A program made the position numbers and the translations under genes. From JBCCMQ01 sp039179985 (lineage in GTDB: Bacteria > Pseudomonadota > Alphaproteobacteria > Rhodobacterales > Rhodobacteraceae): a DNA stretch of 64,000 nucleotides. This document shows, in pieces, positions 7,919-15,983 of this stretch (position 1 is its first letter; every line of letters begins with the position of its first letter). The stretch spans positions 1 to 64,000 of the forward strand of contig JBCDED010000008.1 of assembly GCA_039179985.1 (NCBI GenBank). The letters run 5' to 3'. The notes below the pieces were generated by a model. That model worked only from the letters and a program-made list of their open reading frames with translations. It was not told the origin of the DNA and ran no database searches.

Positions 7919-9583
7919 TTAGGTCTCTTGGGCGGCGAACGCCGCCTGCCAGCCGTCCAGCGTGATGGTACGGTTCAGGCTCGCCGGGCCGAAGGGCGAT
8001 CCGACGATATTCTGCCAGTTGCCATCGGGCATGGTGACCGTGGCCGCATCCGCGGTCATGTTGAAGGCGCAGAATATCCGTTCGTCCTCGTGCGTGCGCA
8101 CGAAGGAAATCACCTCGGGCCGGGCCTCAATGATTTCGAGCGCGCCTTTGATGAGCGCCGGGTTGTCTTTCCGAAAGGCAATCATGTCGCGGTAGAAGGC
8201 CAGCGTGCTGCCCGCGGCGCGGTCCTGGTTGGCGACCGATTTCTCAAGATGTTCCACGGCCATGGGCAGCCAGGGCTTGCCGTCGGAAAAGCCGCCCGTG
8301 CGGTTGTCGGTCACCCAGGGCATGGGCGTGCGTGCGCCGTCGCGTCCCTTGAACTTGGGCCAGAAGCGTTTGCCGTAGGGGTCCTGCAGGTCCTCATAGG
8401 CCACATAGGCCTCGGTCAGGCCCAGTTCTTCGCCCTGGTACAGGCAGACCGTGCCTTTGAGACTGAGAAGGAGTGCGGCGAAGAGATGCACGGCATCCTC
8501 GTCGAGCGACCAGCGCGAGGGATGGCGGACGACGTCATGGTTGGAAAAGGCCCAGCAGGCCCAGCCTTCGGTGGCGACATTGCCAAAGCGGGTCAGCACC
8601 TCGGCCACGCGGTCCCCGCCGGGGCGGGCGCCAGAGAGAAAGTCAAACCCGTAGCACATATGCAGGAGGTCATCGCCCGCCGTGTAGGCTGCCTGGGTTT
8701 CAAGTCCGCGCTGGTCGTCGCCCACCTCGCCTACGGCGGTGATTGCCGGGAATTCGTCCATCACGCCGCGCAGGCGGCGCAGGAAATCAATGTTTTCGGG
8801 CTGCGTCTTGTCGTAGAGGTGGTTCTGCCAGGTGTAGGGATTGACGGCCGGTGCGATTGACGAGCGCTTTTGTTCTTCCGTCAGCGCAGGATTGTCACGC
8901 AACTCCTTGTCGTGGACGTAGAAATTGACCGTATCTAGGCGGAAGCCGTCGACCCCACGTTCCAGCCAGTAGCGCGCCACGGCCAAGAGTTCGTCCTGAA
9001 CTTCGGCGTTGTGAAAATTCAGGTCCGGCTGTTCGATCAGGAAGTTGTGCAGGTAGTACTGCATCCGCTCGCCTTCCCATTCCCAGGCCGAGCCGCCGAA
9101 GATCGACAGCCAGTTGTTGGGCGGGGTTCCGTCGGGCTTGGGGTCGGCCCAGACGTACCAGTCGGATTTGGCATTGCCACGGCTTTGGCGGCTTTCGCGG
9201 AACCAGGGGTGCTGGTCCGAGGTATGGCTCAGAACAAGGTCGATCAACACCTTCATGCCCAGCTCATGGGCGCGCCGGACAAGCGCGTCGAAGTCGCCGA
9301 GTGTGCCGAACATCGGGTCGATGTCGCGGTAGTTCGACACATCGTATCCGAAGTCGAGCATGGGCGAGGTGAAAAACGGCGACACCCAGATGCCGTCCAC
9401 CCCGAGCGAGGCGATGTGCGGCAAACGCTGGATAATACCGGCGAGATCACCGATGCCATCGCCGTTGCTGTCCTGATAGGAGCGCGGATAGATCTGGTAG
9501 ATCACCGCGCCACGCCACCAGTCGGCATCGGTCGCCGAAAGGTCTTGTGGTTCGACGGAACTTGCGGGGTCAAGGAAGCTCAT
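7919..9583 (-). CDS. aglA: Alpha-glucosidase, GH13 family (AglA)
   Basis: Cytoplasmic glycoside hydrolase that cleaves imported sucrose, trehalose or maltose-type alpha-glucosides. 554 residues from the ATG at 9583. GH13 landmarks: WWRGAVIYQIYPRSYQDSNGDGIGDL at the start of the barrel (positions about 22-47), nucleophile Asp in GFRLDTVNF, acid/base Glu in AVGEVGDD, and transition-state Asp in FSNHDVVR. An upstream in-frame extension of 32 codons is rejected because it would run into the aglG stop region and lacks family similarity; AAGGA lies a few bases before the chosen ATG. There is no signal peptide, consistent with intracellular hydrolysis after transport. Confidence 0.92.
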   Translation of the reverse strand: MSFLDPASSVEPQDLSATDADWWRGAVIYQIYPRSYQDSNGDGIGDLAGIIQRLPHIASLGVDGIWVSPFFTSPMLDFGYDVSNYRDIDPMFGTLGDFDALVRRAHELGMKVLIDLVLSHTSDQHPWFRESRQSRGNAKSDWYVWADPKPDGTPPNNWLSIFGGSAWEWEGERMQYYLHNFLIEQPDLNFHNAEVQDELLAVARYWLERGVDGFRLDTVNFYVHDKELRDNPALTEEQKRSSIAPAVNPYTWQNHLYDKTQPENIDFLRRLRGVMDEFPAITAVGEVGDDQRGLETQAAYTAGDDLLHMCYGFDFLSGARPGGDRVAEVLTRFGNVATEGWACWAFSNHDVVRHPSRWSLDEDAVHLFAALLLSLKGTVCLYQGEELGLTEAYVAYEDLQDPYGKRFWPKFKGRDGARTPMPWVTDNRTGGFSDGKPWLPMAVEHLEKSVANQDRAAGSTLAFYRDMIAFRKDNPALIKGALEIIEARPEVISFVRTHEDERIFCAFNMTADAATVTMPDGNWQNIVGSPFGPASLNRTITLDGWQAAFAAQET

Positions 9584-9617
9584 TGGCCGGGGGTCCTTGC
9601 TAGGGGTGTGTGATACG

Positions 9618-10769
9618 TTATTTGACAGAACCCGCGAGCAGACCGCGGACGAGGTAGCGTTGCATCGCGAAGAACACAAAAAGCGGCACCGAGATCGAAA
9701 CGAAAGCGGCGGTCGCCAGAATTTCCCAGTTTCCTCCGCGGGTTCCGAGGAGTTCTGTAATCTGGTTCGTCATCACGGTGGTCTCGCCTGTGGCATCGAT
9801 CAGGAACACTTTGGCAACGAGCAGATCGTTCCAGGTCCAGAGAAACTGAAAGATCGCAAAGCTGGCCAGAGCGGGGAAACTCAGCGGCAGAATGATCTTG
9901 GTGAAGATCTGGAAATCGGTGGCGCCATCGACCTTGGCATTCTCGATGATATCGCGCGGCAGGCCGACCATGTAGTTTCGTAAGAGATAGATCGCGAGCG
10001 GTAAACCGAAGGCCGTGTGCGCCAGCCAGACGCCCAGGTATCCCTTGCCGATGCCGATCCCGAGGTGGAATTTGAGAAGCGGGATCAGCGCCAGTTGCAG
10101 GGGGACAACCAGCAGCCCGACGACCGCCGCAATCAACAGCGCGCGACCCGGAAAATCCATCCAGGCCAGGGCGTAAGCCGCAAAAGCGGCAACCACGATC
10201 GGGATGATGGTCGCCGGGATCGTCACTGTGAGCGTGTTAAAAAACGCCTTTAGCATGTTGTCCGTGGCGCTGTTGCCAAAAAGGACGGTGCGGTAGTTGT
10301 CGAACGTGAATTCGGGTGGGGTCTGAGCGGTGACAAAGACCCGTGGCCCCCGGCTGCCTGAAAGTTCCTCGTTATGGGTCAGGATGTAGGCGCCGTCGCT
10401 TTCCACTGTGATCTGCGCGCCCGAGCGCAACTCGGCGGTCTGGCCGGGCGTAAAGTCATCGATGGCGCGGGACGAGATGCCCCAGACGGAAATCACCGCT
10501 TCAGAGCCGTCGCCGAAGAGATTGCCGGAGATGACGTAGAAATCTCCGTCCTGGCGCTGCTCGGACGGCGGCGCGGTGCGCAGTGTGAGATTCTGTTCGG
10601 TGGCCCCCAGCGACTTCCACCAGCCCGAACTGGAGATCTGATCAGCTGTTCTAAAGGATGAAATTAGCAGACCAAGTGTCGGAAAAAGCCAGAGAAAGAC
10701 CAGCATCAGGACCGAGATATTTACGGCCCATGAAAGCGAGGATTTGGAACCGGCGATATTGTCCATCAC
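9618..10769 (-). CDS. aglG: Alpha-glucoside ABC transporter permease AglG
   Basis: Inner-membrane permease of a CUT1 sugar importer. 383 residues: one N-terminal membrane helix (about 14-38), a long periplasmic insert (about 40-150) characteristic of AglG, then five helices with the EAA loop (IENAKVDGATDFQIF) that contacts the ATPase. It overlaps aglF by 4 bp (ATGA), showing translational coupling, and is followed 35 bp later by the glucosidase gene. Confidence 0.92.
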   Translation of the reverse strand: MMDNIAGSKSSLSWAVNISVLMLVFLWLFPTLGLLISSFRTADQISSSGWWKSLGATEQNLTLRTAPPSEQRQDGDFYVISGNLFGDGSEAVISVWGISSRAIDDFTPGQTAELRSGAQITVESDGAYILTHNEELSGSRGPRVFVTAQTPPEFTFDNYRTVLFGNSATDNMLKAFFNTLTVTIPATIIPIVVAAFAAYALAWMDFPGRALLIAAVVGLLVVPLQLALIPLLKFHLGIGIGKGYLGVWLAHTAFGLPLAIYLLRNYMVGLPRDIIENAKVDGATDFQIFTKIILPLSFPALASFAIFQFLWTWNDLLVAKVFLIDATGETTVMTNQITELLGTRGGNWEILATAAFVSISVPLFVFFAMQRYLVRGLLAGSVK

Positions 10770-11782
10770 TGCATCTCCTTGCGGGCGTTGCGAACGTTCC
10801 AGATGAGGATCGGTAGGACCAGAAGCATGATCGCGATGGCACTGGCTGATCCGACGCCCCAGTCATTGGCGCGGAAAAGCTTGTCGAACATGTAGTTGGC
10901 CAGAACCTGCGTGCCCCATTGACCATTTGTCATTGCAAAGACGATGTCGAAGACCTTCAGCACGACGAGCGTGATCGTGGTCCAGACCACGACAATGGTG
11001 CCCGTGATCTGCGGCACCTTGATGCGGAAGAAGATCTGGAACGGGTTGGCGCCGTCGATAATCGCCGCCTCCACTGTTTCTTCGGGAATGCCGCGCAGGG
11101 CCGCCGATAGGATCACCATGGCAAAGCCGGTCTGGATCCAGATCAGGACGATCATCAGGAAAAAGCTGTTCCAGAACGGTACCGTCAGCCATGTTTGCGG
11201 GTCGGTTCCGCCGAAGGCAAGGTAGATCGCGTTGAGGACGCCGATCTGTTCCTGATCCACTGGCCGGGTGTCGTAGACAAGCTTCCAGATCACCGAGGCA
11301 CCCACAAAGGAAATCGCCATGGGCATGAAGATGATGGATTTGGCGAAGTTGCCCCAGCTGATCCGGTCGGTCAGTTGCGCCGCCAGCAGCCCCAGAGCGG
11401 TCGACATCGCTGGCACGACAAAGAGCCAGAACATGTTGTTGCGCAGGGCTTCCCAGAACTTAGGCTCACTGAACATCTGCTCGTAGTTCGCAAATCCCAC
11501 AAATTCCAGACCGCCGCCGGGCACCCGCTCGGTGACCGACAGGCGCAGGGTCTCAAAGACCGGATAGGCCAGGTAAAGAGCAAGCGCGAGGATTGCAGGC
11601 CCCATGAAAAGCCAGGGCCGGATCTGGTTGGCGCGGTTGATGTTGCGCCCGGCCTGCGGGCCTGTGGCCGGAAAGAGCACTTTGTCGAGAAAGACGTTTG
11701 AGAAGTAGAAATAGCCCACGCATCCGCCAACGCCGACGATGATGGTCAGGATGCCCTGTAGTGCCGGGTTCATGGTTCCCAC
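10766..11782 (-). CDS. aglF: Alpha-glucoside ABC transporter permease AglF
   Basis: First inner-membrane permease of the alpha-glucoside importer, pairing with AglG. 338 residues with six to eight hydrophobic segments and the EAA motif EAAIIDGANPFQIFF near the C-terminal third. The N-terminal two helices precede the conserved RANQIRPWLFMGPAIL region. It starts 64 bp after the nearer binding-protein gene and overlaps aglG by 4 bp. Confidence 0.92.
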   Translation of the reverse strand: MGTMNPALQGILTIIVGVGGCVGYFYFSNVFLDKVLFPATGPQAGRNINRANQIRPWLFMGPAILALALYLAYPVFETLRLSVTERVPGGGLEFVGFANYEQMFSEPKFWEALRNNMFWLFVVPAMSTALGLLAAQLTDRISWGNFAKSIIFMPMAISFVGASVIWKLVYDTRPVDQEQIGVLNAIYLAFGGTDPQTWLTVPFWNSFFLMIVLIWIQTGFAMVILSAALRGIPEETVEAAIIDGANPFQIFFRIKVPQITGTIVVVWTTITLVVLKVFDIVFAMTNGQWGTQVLANYMFDKLFRANDWGVGSASAIAIMLLVLPILIWNVRNARKEMQ

Positions 11783-11846
11783 CCCTCGTATCTGTCCGTG
11801 TCCAGGGCAGCCCGCGTCTGGTGCGGACCACCCGGATCACTTGCGG

Positions 11847-13211
11847 TTACTTCAGCGCGTCCCAGGAGTTCTGGATTTCGCTGGCCACGGTTTGGGCATC
11901 TGCGCCGCCGGTGTAATCCACCATGCCGGTCCAGAACGTGCCCGCGCCCACGGCGCCCGGCATCAGGTCGGATCCGTCGAAGCGGAAGGTTGTTGCATTG
12001 AGCAGGATCTCCCCCTGCCCGCGCAGAGTGTCGTCCTTGTAGGCGTCAAGGTTCACGTCCTTATGCGGCGTCAGGAACCCGGTCTGCGCCATCATGACTT
12101 CATGCGCGAGCGGCAGTTTCAGGAATTCCATCAGCTCCGATGTTGCGTCCGACGGATCTGTGATCGCCATCAGCGTACCGCCGCCCAGAACCGGGCTGCC
12201 GAGGTCCTTTCCGGCAAAGGCGGGCAGATAGAAGAAATCCACATCCTCGCCCACGCTCACGTCTTCCGGAAAGAACGCCGTGGCGAAGGAGGCCTGCCGG
12301 TGCATGTAGCACTGCGGTGGGGACGAGAACATGCCTTTGGGGCTGTCGCGGAAATCGGTGGAGGCCACGACACCAGAGCCGCCGGCAACGAAATCATCGT
12401 TGCGCGCATACCAGCCGAATTCCTCGATGGCTTCTATGACGCGCGGATCGTCGAACGGGATCTCGTTCGTGGTCCAGGCATCATAGACCTCGGGCGGCTG
12501 GGTACGCAGCATCATGTCTTCGACCCAGTCCGTCGCTGGCCAGCCGGTGGCCGGACCGGAACCGAGCCCGATGCACCAGGGCGTCTCGCCATCTGCGGCG
12601 ATCTGTTCGGTCAGCGCCTTGAGATCCTCCATGGTCTCGGGCACGTCGTAGCCGGCGTCCTCGAAGTTCTCGGGGCTGTACCAAACCAGGCTCTTGACGT
12701 TCACGTTGTAGAAAAATCCGTAGGTCTGCGGGTTGCCGTCCACATCGGGATAGGTGCCGAGATCCACCCAGGACGACCCGGCCGCGTAGTTGTCAGCTAT
12801 CCAGGCAGCCCAGTCCCCGCCCAGAGGCGTCAGAAGACCTTGCCCGGCCATGACCGCCGCAAGTCCGGGTTGCGGGAAGACGGCAATATTGGGAGGAGAC
12901 CCGGCTTCGGCATCAACGACGATCTGTTGTTCGAAGCCGTCTGAGCCCGTGTAGACTGCCTCGGCTCCTGTGGCGCCTTCAAAATAGGCCAGAACATTTT
13001 GAAAATACTCGTTTTCCGGGGAAAGCCAGGGACCAAAGACCGTGACGGTCTGGCCGCTCAGGTCCGGTGCATCCGCAGCCCAGGCTTCGTAGCTTTCCCA
13101 ACTGAAGGGGCCTTCGCCCACCGGGAATGCAAACGACACATGGCCATCTGCAAAGGCGGCTGCTGCGGAGATCGCCACGCAAGCGGCGGAGGAAAAGAGG
13201 GCTGCCTTCAT
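11847..13211 (-). CDS. aglE: Alpha-glucoside-binding periplasmic protein AglE (copy nearer the permeases)
   Basis: Periplasmic solute-binding protein that delivers alpha-glucosides to AglFG. 454 residues with a cleavable signal peptide (cut near AAAFA-DGH), then the extracellular solute-binding fold with QTVTVFGPWLSPE, FEQQIVVDAEAG, NIAVFPQPGL and SLVWYSPENFEDAGY. It is very similar along its whole length to the adjacent upstream gene (13292-14578), so the pair arose by tandem duplication. Differences cluster in surface segments and loops, so ligand range may differ. Which copy carries the ancestral role cannot be decided from sequence. Confidence 0.93.
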   Translation of the reverse strand: MKAALFSSAACVAISAAAAFADGHVSFAFPVGEGPFSWESYEAWAADAPDLSGQTVTVFGPWLSPENEYFQNVLAYFEGATGAEAVYTGSDGFEQQIVVDAEAGSPPNIAVFPQPGLAAVMAGQGLLTPLGGDWAAWIADNYAAGSSWVDLGTYPDVDGNPQTYGFFYNVNVKSLVWYSPENFEDAGYDVPETMEDLKALTEQIAADGETPWCIGLGSGPATGWPATDWVEDMMLRTQPPEVYDAWTTNEIPFDDPRVIEAIEEFGWYARNDDFVAGGSGVVASTDFRDSPKGMFSSPPQCYMHRQASFATAFFPEDVSVGEDVDFFYLPAFAGKDLGSPVLGGGTLMAITDPSDATSELMEFLKLPLAHEVMMAQTGFLTPHKDVNLDAYKDDTLRGQGEILLNATTFRFDGSDLMPGAVGAGTFWTGMVDYTGGADAQTVASEIQNSWDALK

Positions 13212-13251
13212 GGGAAACTCCTGTCGGCTGGGGGTGTATCTGTTGGACTTA

Positions 13252-13275
13252 GGCGCCCGGGTTCGACCGGGCGCC
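13252..13275. terminator. Strong hairpin between the two binding-protein genes (attenuator or mRNA stabiliser)
   Basis: A perfect 9-bp GC-rich inverted repeat GGCGCCCGG/CCGGGCGCC with a 6-nt loop begins 16 bp after the stop of the first binding-protein gene on the transcribed minus strand. No T-tract follows, so full termination is doubtful. Hairpins at this position in sugar ABC operons often protect the upstream message, giving more binding protein than permease. That role is inferred. Confidence 0.55.
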
Positions 13276-13291
13276 GCAAGCGTGCATTGCG

Positions 13292-14578
13292 TTACTTCAG
13301 GGCGTCCCAGCTCTGCTGGATTTCGCCCGCGACTTCCCCGGCGGATTTGCCGCCGGCATAGTCGACCATTCCCGTCCAGAACGAGCCTGCGCCCACGCCG
13401 CCCGGCATCAGGTCAGAGCCGTCAAAGCGGAAGGTGGTCGCCTGCAGAAGGATGCTGTTCATCTTCGCCGTCGGCGCATCCGAGAACTTGGCCGCGTCCA
13501 CGCCTTTGTGCGGCGTCAGAAAGCCGCCAAGCGCCATCCATGCCTCATGGGCCCCTGGCGTTTGCAGGTACTCGATCAGCGCATGGGCGCCGGGGCTGTC
13601 ATTGGTGATCGCCCACAGCGTTCCGGCCCCCAGGACCGGGTTGCCGAGGTCTTTGCTTGCATAGGACGGGAAGTAGAAGAAGTCTGCGTCCGCACCAACT
13701 ATCGTTCCTTCCGGGAAAAAGGCCGGGATGAAGGACGCCTGCCGATGCATGTAGCACTGCGGCGGCGAAGCAAACAGGCCTTTGGGGCTGTCGCGGAAGT
13801 CCGTGGAGGCCACGACACCCGAACCGCCGGCCACATAGTCGTCATTGCGCGCAAAGGCGCCAAATTCTTCGATGGCCGCCACGATGCGCGCATCGGTGAA
13901 GGGGATCTCGTTGGACACCCAGCCGTCATAGACATCCGGCGCCTGGGTGCGCAGCAGCATGTCCTCCACCCAGTCGGTCGCAGGCCAGCCCGTCGCACCA
14001 CCGGAGCCAAGACCGATGCACCAGGGCGTTTCGCCGTCGGCCACGATCTGGTCGGTCAGCGCCTTCAGATCTTCCATGGTCGCTGGCACTTCGTAGCCCG
14101 CATCCTCGAAGTTCTCGGGGCTGTACCAGACCAGCGACTTCACATCGACTTTGTAGAAGAATCCATAAAGCTGATCGTCGCCGTTGGCGTCGCGGTAGGT
14201 GCCGAGATCGACCCAGGACTGGCCGGCGGCATAGTTCGTGCGGATCCAGTCACCGGTACCGTCGGCCAGCGGCGTCAGAAAGCCGCGCGAGGCCATATCG
14301 GAGGCAAGTCCGGGCTGCGGGAAGACAGCAATGTTCGGGGCGGACCCGGCTTCGGCGTCAACAACGATCTGCTGCTCAAAGCTGTCAGAGCCCACGTAGC
14401 GCACATCGGCCCCGGTGGCTTCGGCGAAGCCCGAGAGTACAGTTTCAACGCGTTCCTGGTCAGGGCCGAGCCAGGGCCCGAAGACCGTCACCTGCTCACC
14501 GGCCAGATGACCATCAGCCAGCGCCATGCCCGCAGACAGAGCAAGCGCCGCCGTACCTGCGTACAGCGTCCTTTTCAT
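13292..14578 (-). CDS. Second AglE-like sugar-binding protein (first gene of the operon)
   Basis: Periplasmic solute-binding protein, 428 residues from the ATG at 14578, which has GGGAGGA nine bases upstream; a longer reading to 14647 lacks a ribosome-binding site and would hide the signal peptide. The signal peptide runs MKRTLYAG..GMALA with cleavage before DGH. It shares long identical blocks with the downstream AglE, for example FEQQIVVDAEAGS, SLVWYSPENFEDAGY, GVVASTDFRDSPKG and ATTFRFDGSDLMPG. As the promoter-proximal gene it is probably the most expressed. It is directly controlled by the palindromic operators upstream, if these bind AglR. Confidence 0.92.
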   Translation of the reverse strand: MKRTLYAGTAALALSAGMALADGHLAGEQVTVFGPWLGPDQERVETVLSGFAEATGADVRYVGSDSFEQQIVVDAEAGSAPNIAVFPQPGLASDMASRGFLTPLADGTGDWIRTNYAAGQSWVDLGTYRDANGDDQLYGFFYKVDVKSLVWYSPENFEDAGYEVPATMEDLKALTDQIVADGETPWCIGLGSGGATGWPATDWVEDMLLRTQAPDVYDGWVSNEIPFTDARIVAAIEEFGAFARNDDYVAGGSGVVASTDFRDSPKGLFASPPQCYMHRQASFIPAFFPEGTIVGADADFFYFPSYASKDLGNPVLGAGTLWAITNDSPGAHALIEYLQTPGAHEAWMALGGFLTPHKGVDAAKFSDAPTAKMNSILLQATTFRFDGSDLMPGGVGAGSFWTGMVDYAGGKSAGEVAGEIQQSWDALK

Positions 14579-14644
14579 CAGAGAGTCCTCCCGTTTCGGG
14601 CCCAGCGTTCCGAACCCTTGATTGCCGCATGCGCTCGAGTCACT

Positions 14645-14656
14645 CAAAGCGCTTTG
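14645..14656. promoter_or_regulatory. LacI-type operator upstream of the agl operon
   Basis: The perfect palindrome CAAAGCGCTTTG lies 67 bp before the start codon of the first binding-protein gene. It matches the core of a second palindrome at 14806-14819. LacI-family regulators bind such AGCGCT-centred palindromes, and the divergently encoded regulator is of this family. Confidence 0.75.
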
Positions 14657-14805
14657 GATAACTCAGCGTGACCGAAGAAACCTTACCTGTCAATCGTCAT
14701 GGCGTCACAGGCATGAAATCTTAATCTATTTTGCGCCTAACTCTGCGGCACCGGTAAACAGGGCCTTTGACGAATAAGGTTTCGCCCGCTACGCTGACGT
14801 GTGAA

Positions 14806-14819
14806 CCAAAGCGCTTTGG
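14806..14819. promoter_or_regulatory. LacI-type operator upstream of the regulator gene
   Basis: Perfect 14-bp palindrome CCAAAGCGCTTTGG, 38 bp before the regulator start codon and about 160 bp from the operator near the agl operon. Two sites flanking a divergent promoter region suggest repression with possible looping, and autoregulation of the regulator. Confidence 0.75.
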
Positions 14820-14856
14820 CCCCTGTTTGACTGGCCTTTTACCGGAAAAGAGAACT

Positions 14857-15900
14857 ATGAATCTCAAAGAGTTGGCGCAGATGCTGGAACTGTCGCAGAC
14901 CACGGTGAGCCGGGCTTTGAACGGCTATCCGGAGGTCAGCGAGGCCACCCGGCGCCGCGTCCTGAGCGCCGCTCAAACCTATGATTACCGCCCCAATCCA
15001 CGCGCCAAGGGGCTGGCAACCGGTCAGGCCATGGCCATCGCCCATATCATTCCCATGACCAGCCGCGACGAGATCGTGAACCCGATTTTCGCAGACTTCG
15101 TGGCCGGGGCCGGCGAGGTCTATACCGCGCGCGGATACGACATGATGCTGACCTTCGCGGCCGACGACAAAGACGCCGCAGCGCTACGCGATCTGGTGCG
15201 CAAGGGCAGCGCCGATGGGGCGATCGTCCATGCGCCGCGCATCGACGAAAGCCTTCTGGGCCGGCTGAACGAAGCTGGCCTGCCCTTTGTCGTCCACGGC
15301 CGGTCGAGCGACCACGAAGCCGGGTATTCCTGGGTCGATATGGACAACCGCCGGGCCTTTGCGCGCGCAACGGATTTTCTGCTCGACCTCGGGCACCGGC
15401 GGATCGGCCTGATCAACGGGCCCGAAGGCATGGATTTCGCACACAGACGCCGGGGCGGATACGAGGACAGCCTGCGCGCCAGGGGTCTTTCGCCGGACCC
15501 CGAGTTGCGCTCGCACGGCGTAATGACGGAAGGCTACGGCTACCGTTCAGCAGAAACATTGCTGGCCCTTGCAGAGCCGCCGACGGCGATCCTGGCGTCT
15601 TCGCTGATTTCCGCCCTTGGTGTGCGCCGGGCCATCGAGGACGCGGGCCTTCGGATGGGGCAGGACGTGTCGGTGATCAGCCATGACGACGATCTCAGCT
15701 ATCTGCGGAACGGCGAAGAAAGCCCGATATTCACCACCACGCGGTCTTCCGTGCGGGATGCCGGCCGGAAATCCGCCGAGATGCTCCTGAGGTTGATCGA
15801 CGACCCGGCCTTGCCGCCGCAGACCTGCCTCTTGCCTGCCGCCCTGACCGTGGGCGGCTCGACCGGCCCTTCCCCCGCCCTTCGGCAACTCGAAGCGTGA
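14857..15900 (+). CDS. aglR: LacI-family transcriptional regulator (AglR-like)
   Basis: Sugar-responsive repressor. 347 residues from the ATG at 14857: the helix-turn-helix LKELAQMLELSQTTVSRALNGYPEVS begins at residue 3, exactly where LacI family members place it, so the longer reading from 14767 is rejected. The hinge helix and a periplasmic-binding-protein-like effector domain follow (GLATGQAMAIAHIIP, then VISHDDDLSYLRNG). It is transcribed away from the agl operon and toward the GH1 and glk genes, and palindromic operators flank its promoter. It most likely represses agl uptake until an alpha-glucoside or derivative is present. Confidence 0.9.
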   Translation: MNLKELAQMLELSQTTVSRALNGYPEVSEATRRRVLSAAQTYDYRPNPRAKGLATGQAMAIAHIIPMTSRDEIVNPIFADFVAGAGEVYTARGYDMMLTFAADDKDAAALRDLVRKGSADGAIVHAPRIDESLLGRLNEAGLPFVVHGRSSDHEAGYSWVDMDNRRAFARATDFLLDLGHRRIGLINGPEGMDFAHRRRGGYEDSLRARGLSPDPELRSHGVMTEGYGYRSAETLLALAEPPTAILASSLISALGVRRAIEDAGLRMGQDVSVISHDDDLSYLRNGEESPIFTTTRSSVRDAGRKSAEMLLRLIDDPALPPQTCLLPAALTVGGSTGPSPALRQLEA

Positions 15901-15945
15901 CCGTCATTTTTAAGGGTTGCAGGCGCGGATTAGGCGCGTAAGCAG

Positions 15946-15959
15946 TGATAGCGCTACCA
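15946..15959. promoter_or_regulatory. Variant LacI-type operator before the GH1 gene
   Basis: The near-palindrome TGATAGCGCTACCA shares the AGCGCT centre with the two agl operators but has different arms. It lies 25-38 bp before the GH1 start codon, where it could cover a promoter. It may be a weaker site for the same regulator or a site for another LacI-family protein. Confidence 0.5.
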
Positions 15960-15983
15960 TCACATTCTTCAGCGAGGCGAGAT

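Noticed and set aside
9584..9679. 32-codon N-terminal extension of the alpha-glucosidase
   Set aside because: It lies in the intergenic space and the end of aglG, and the GH13 similarity begins near the ATG at 9583.
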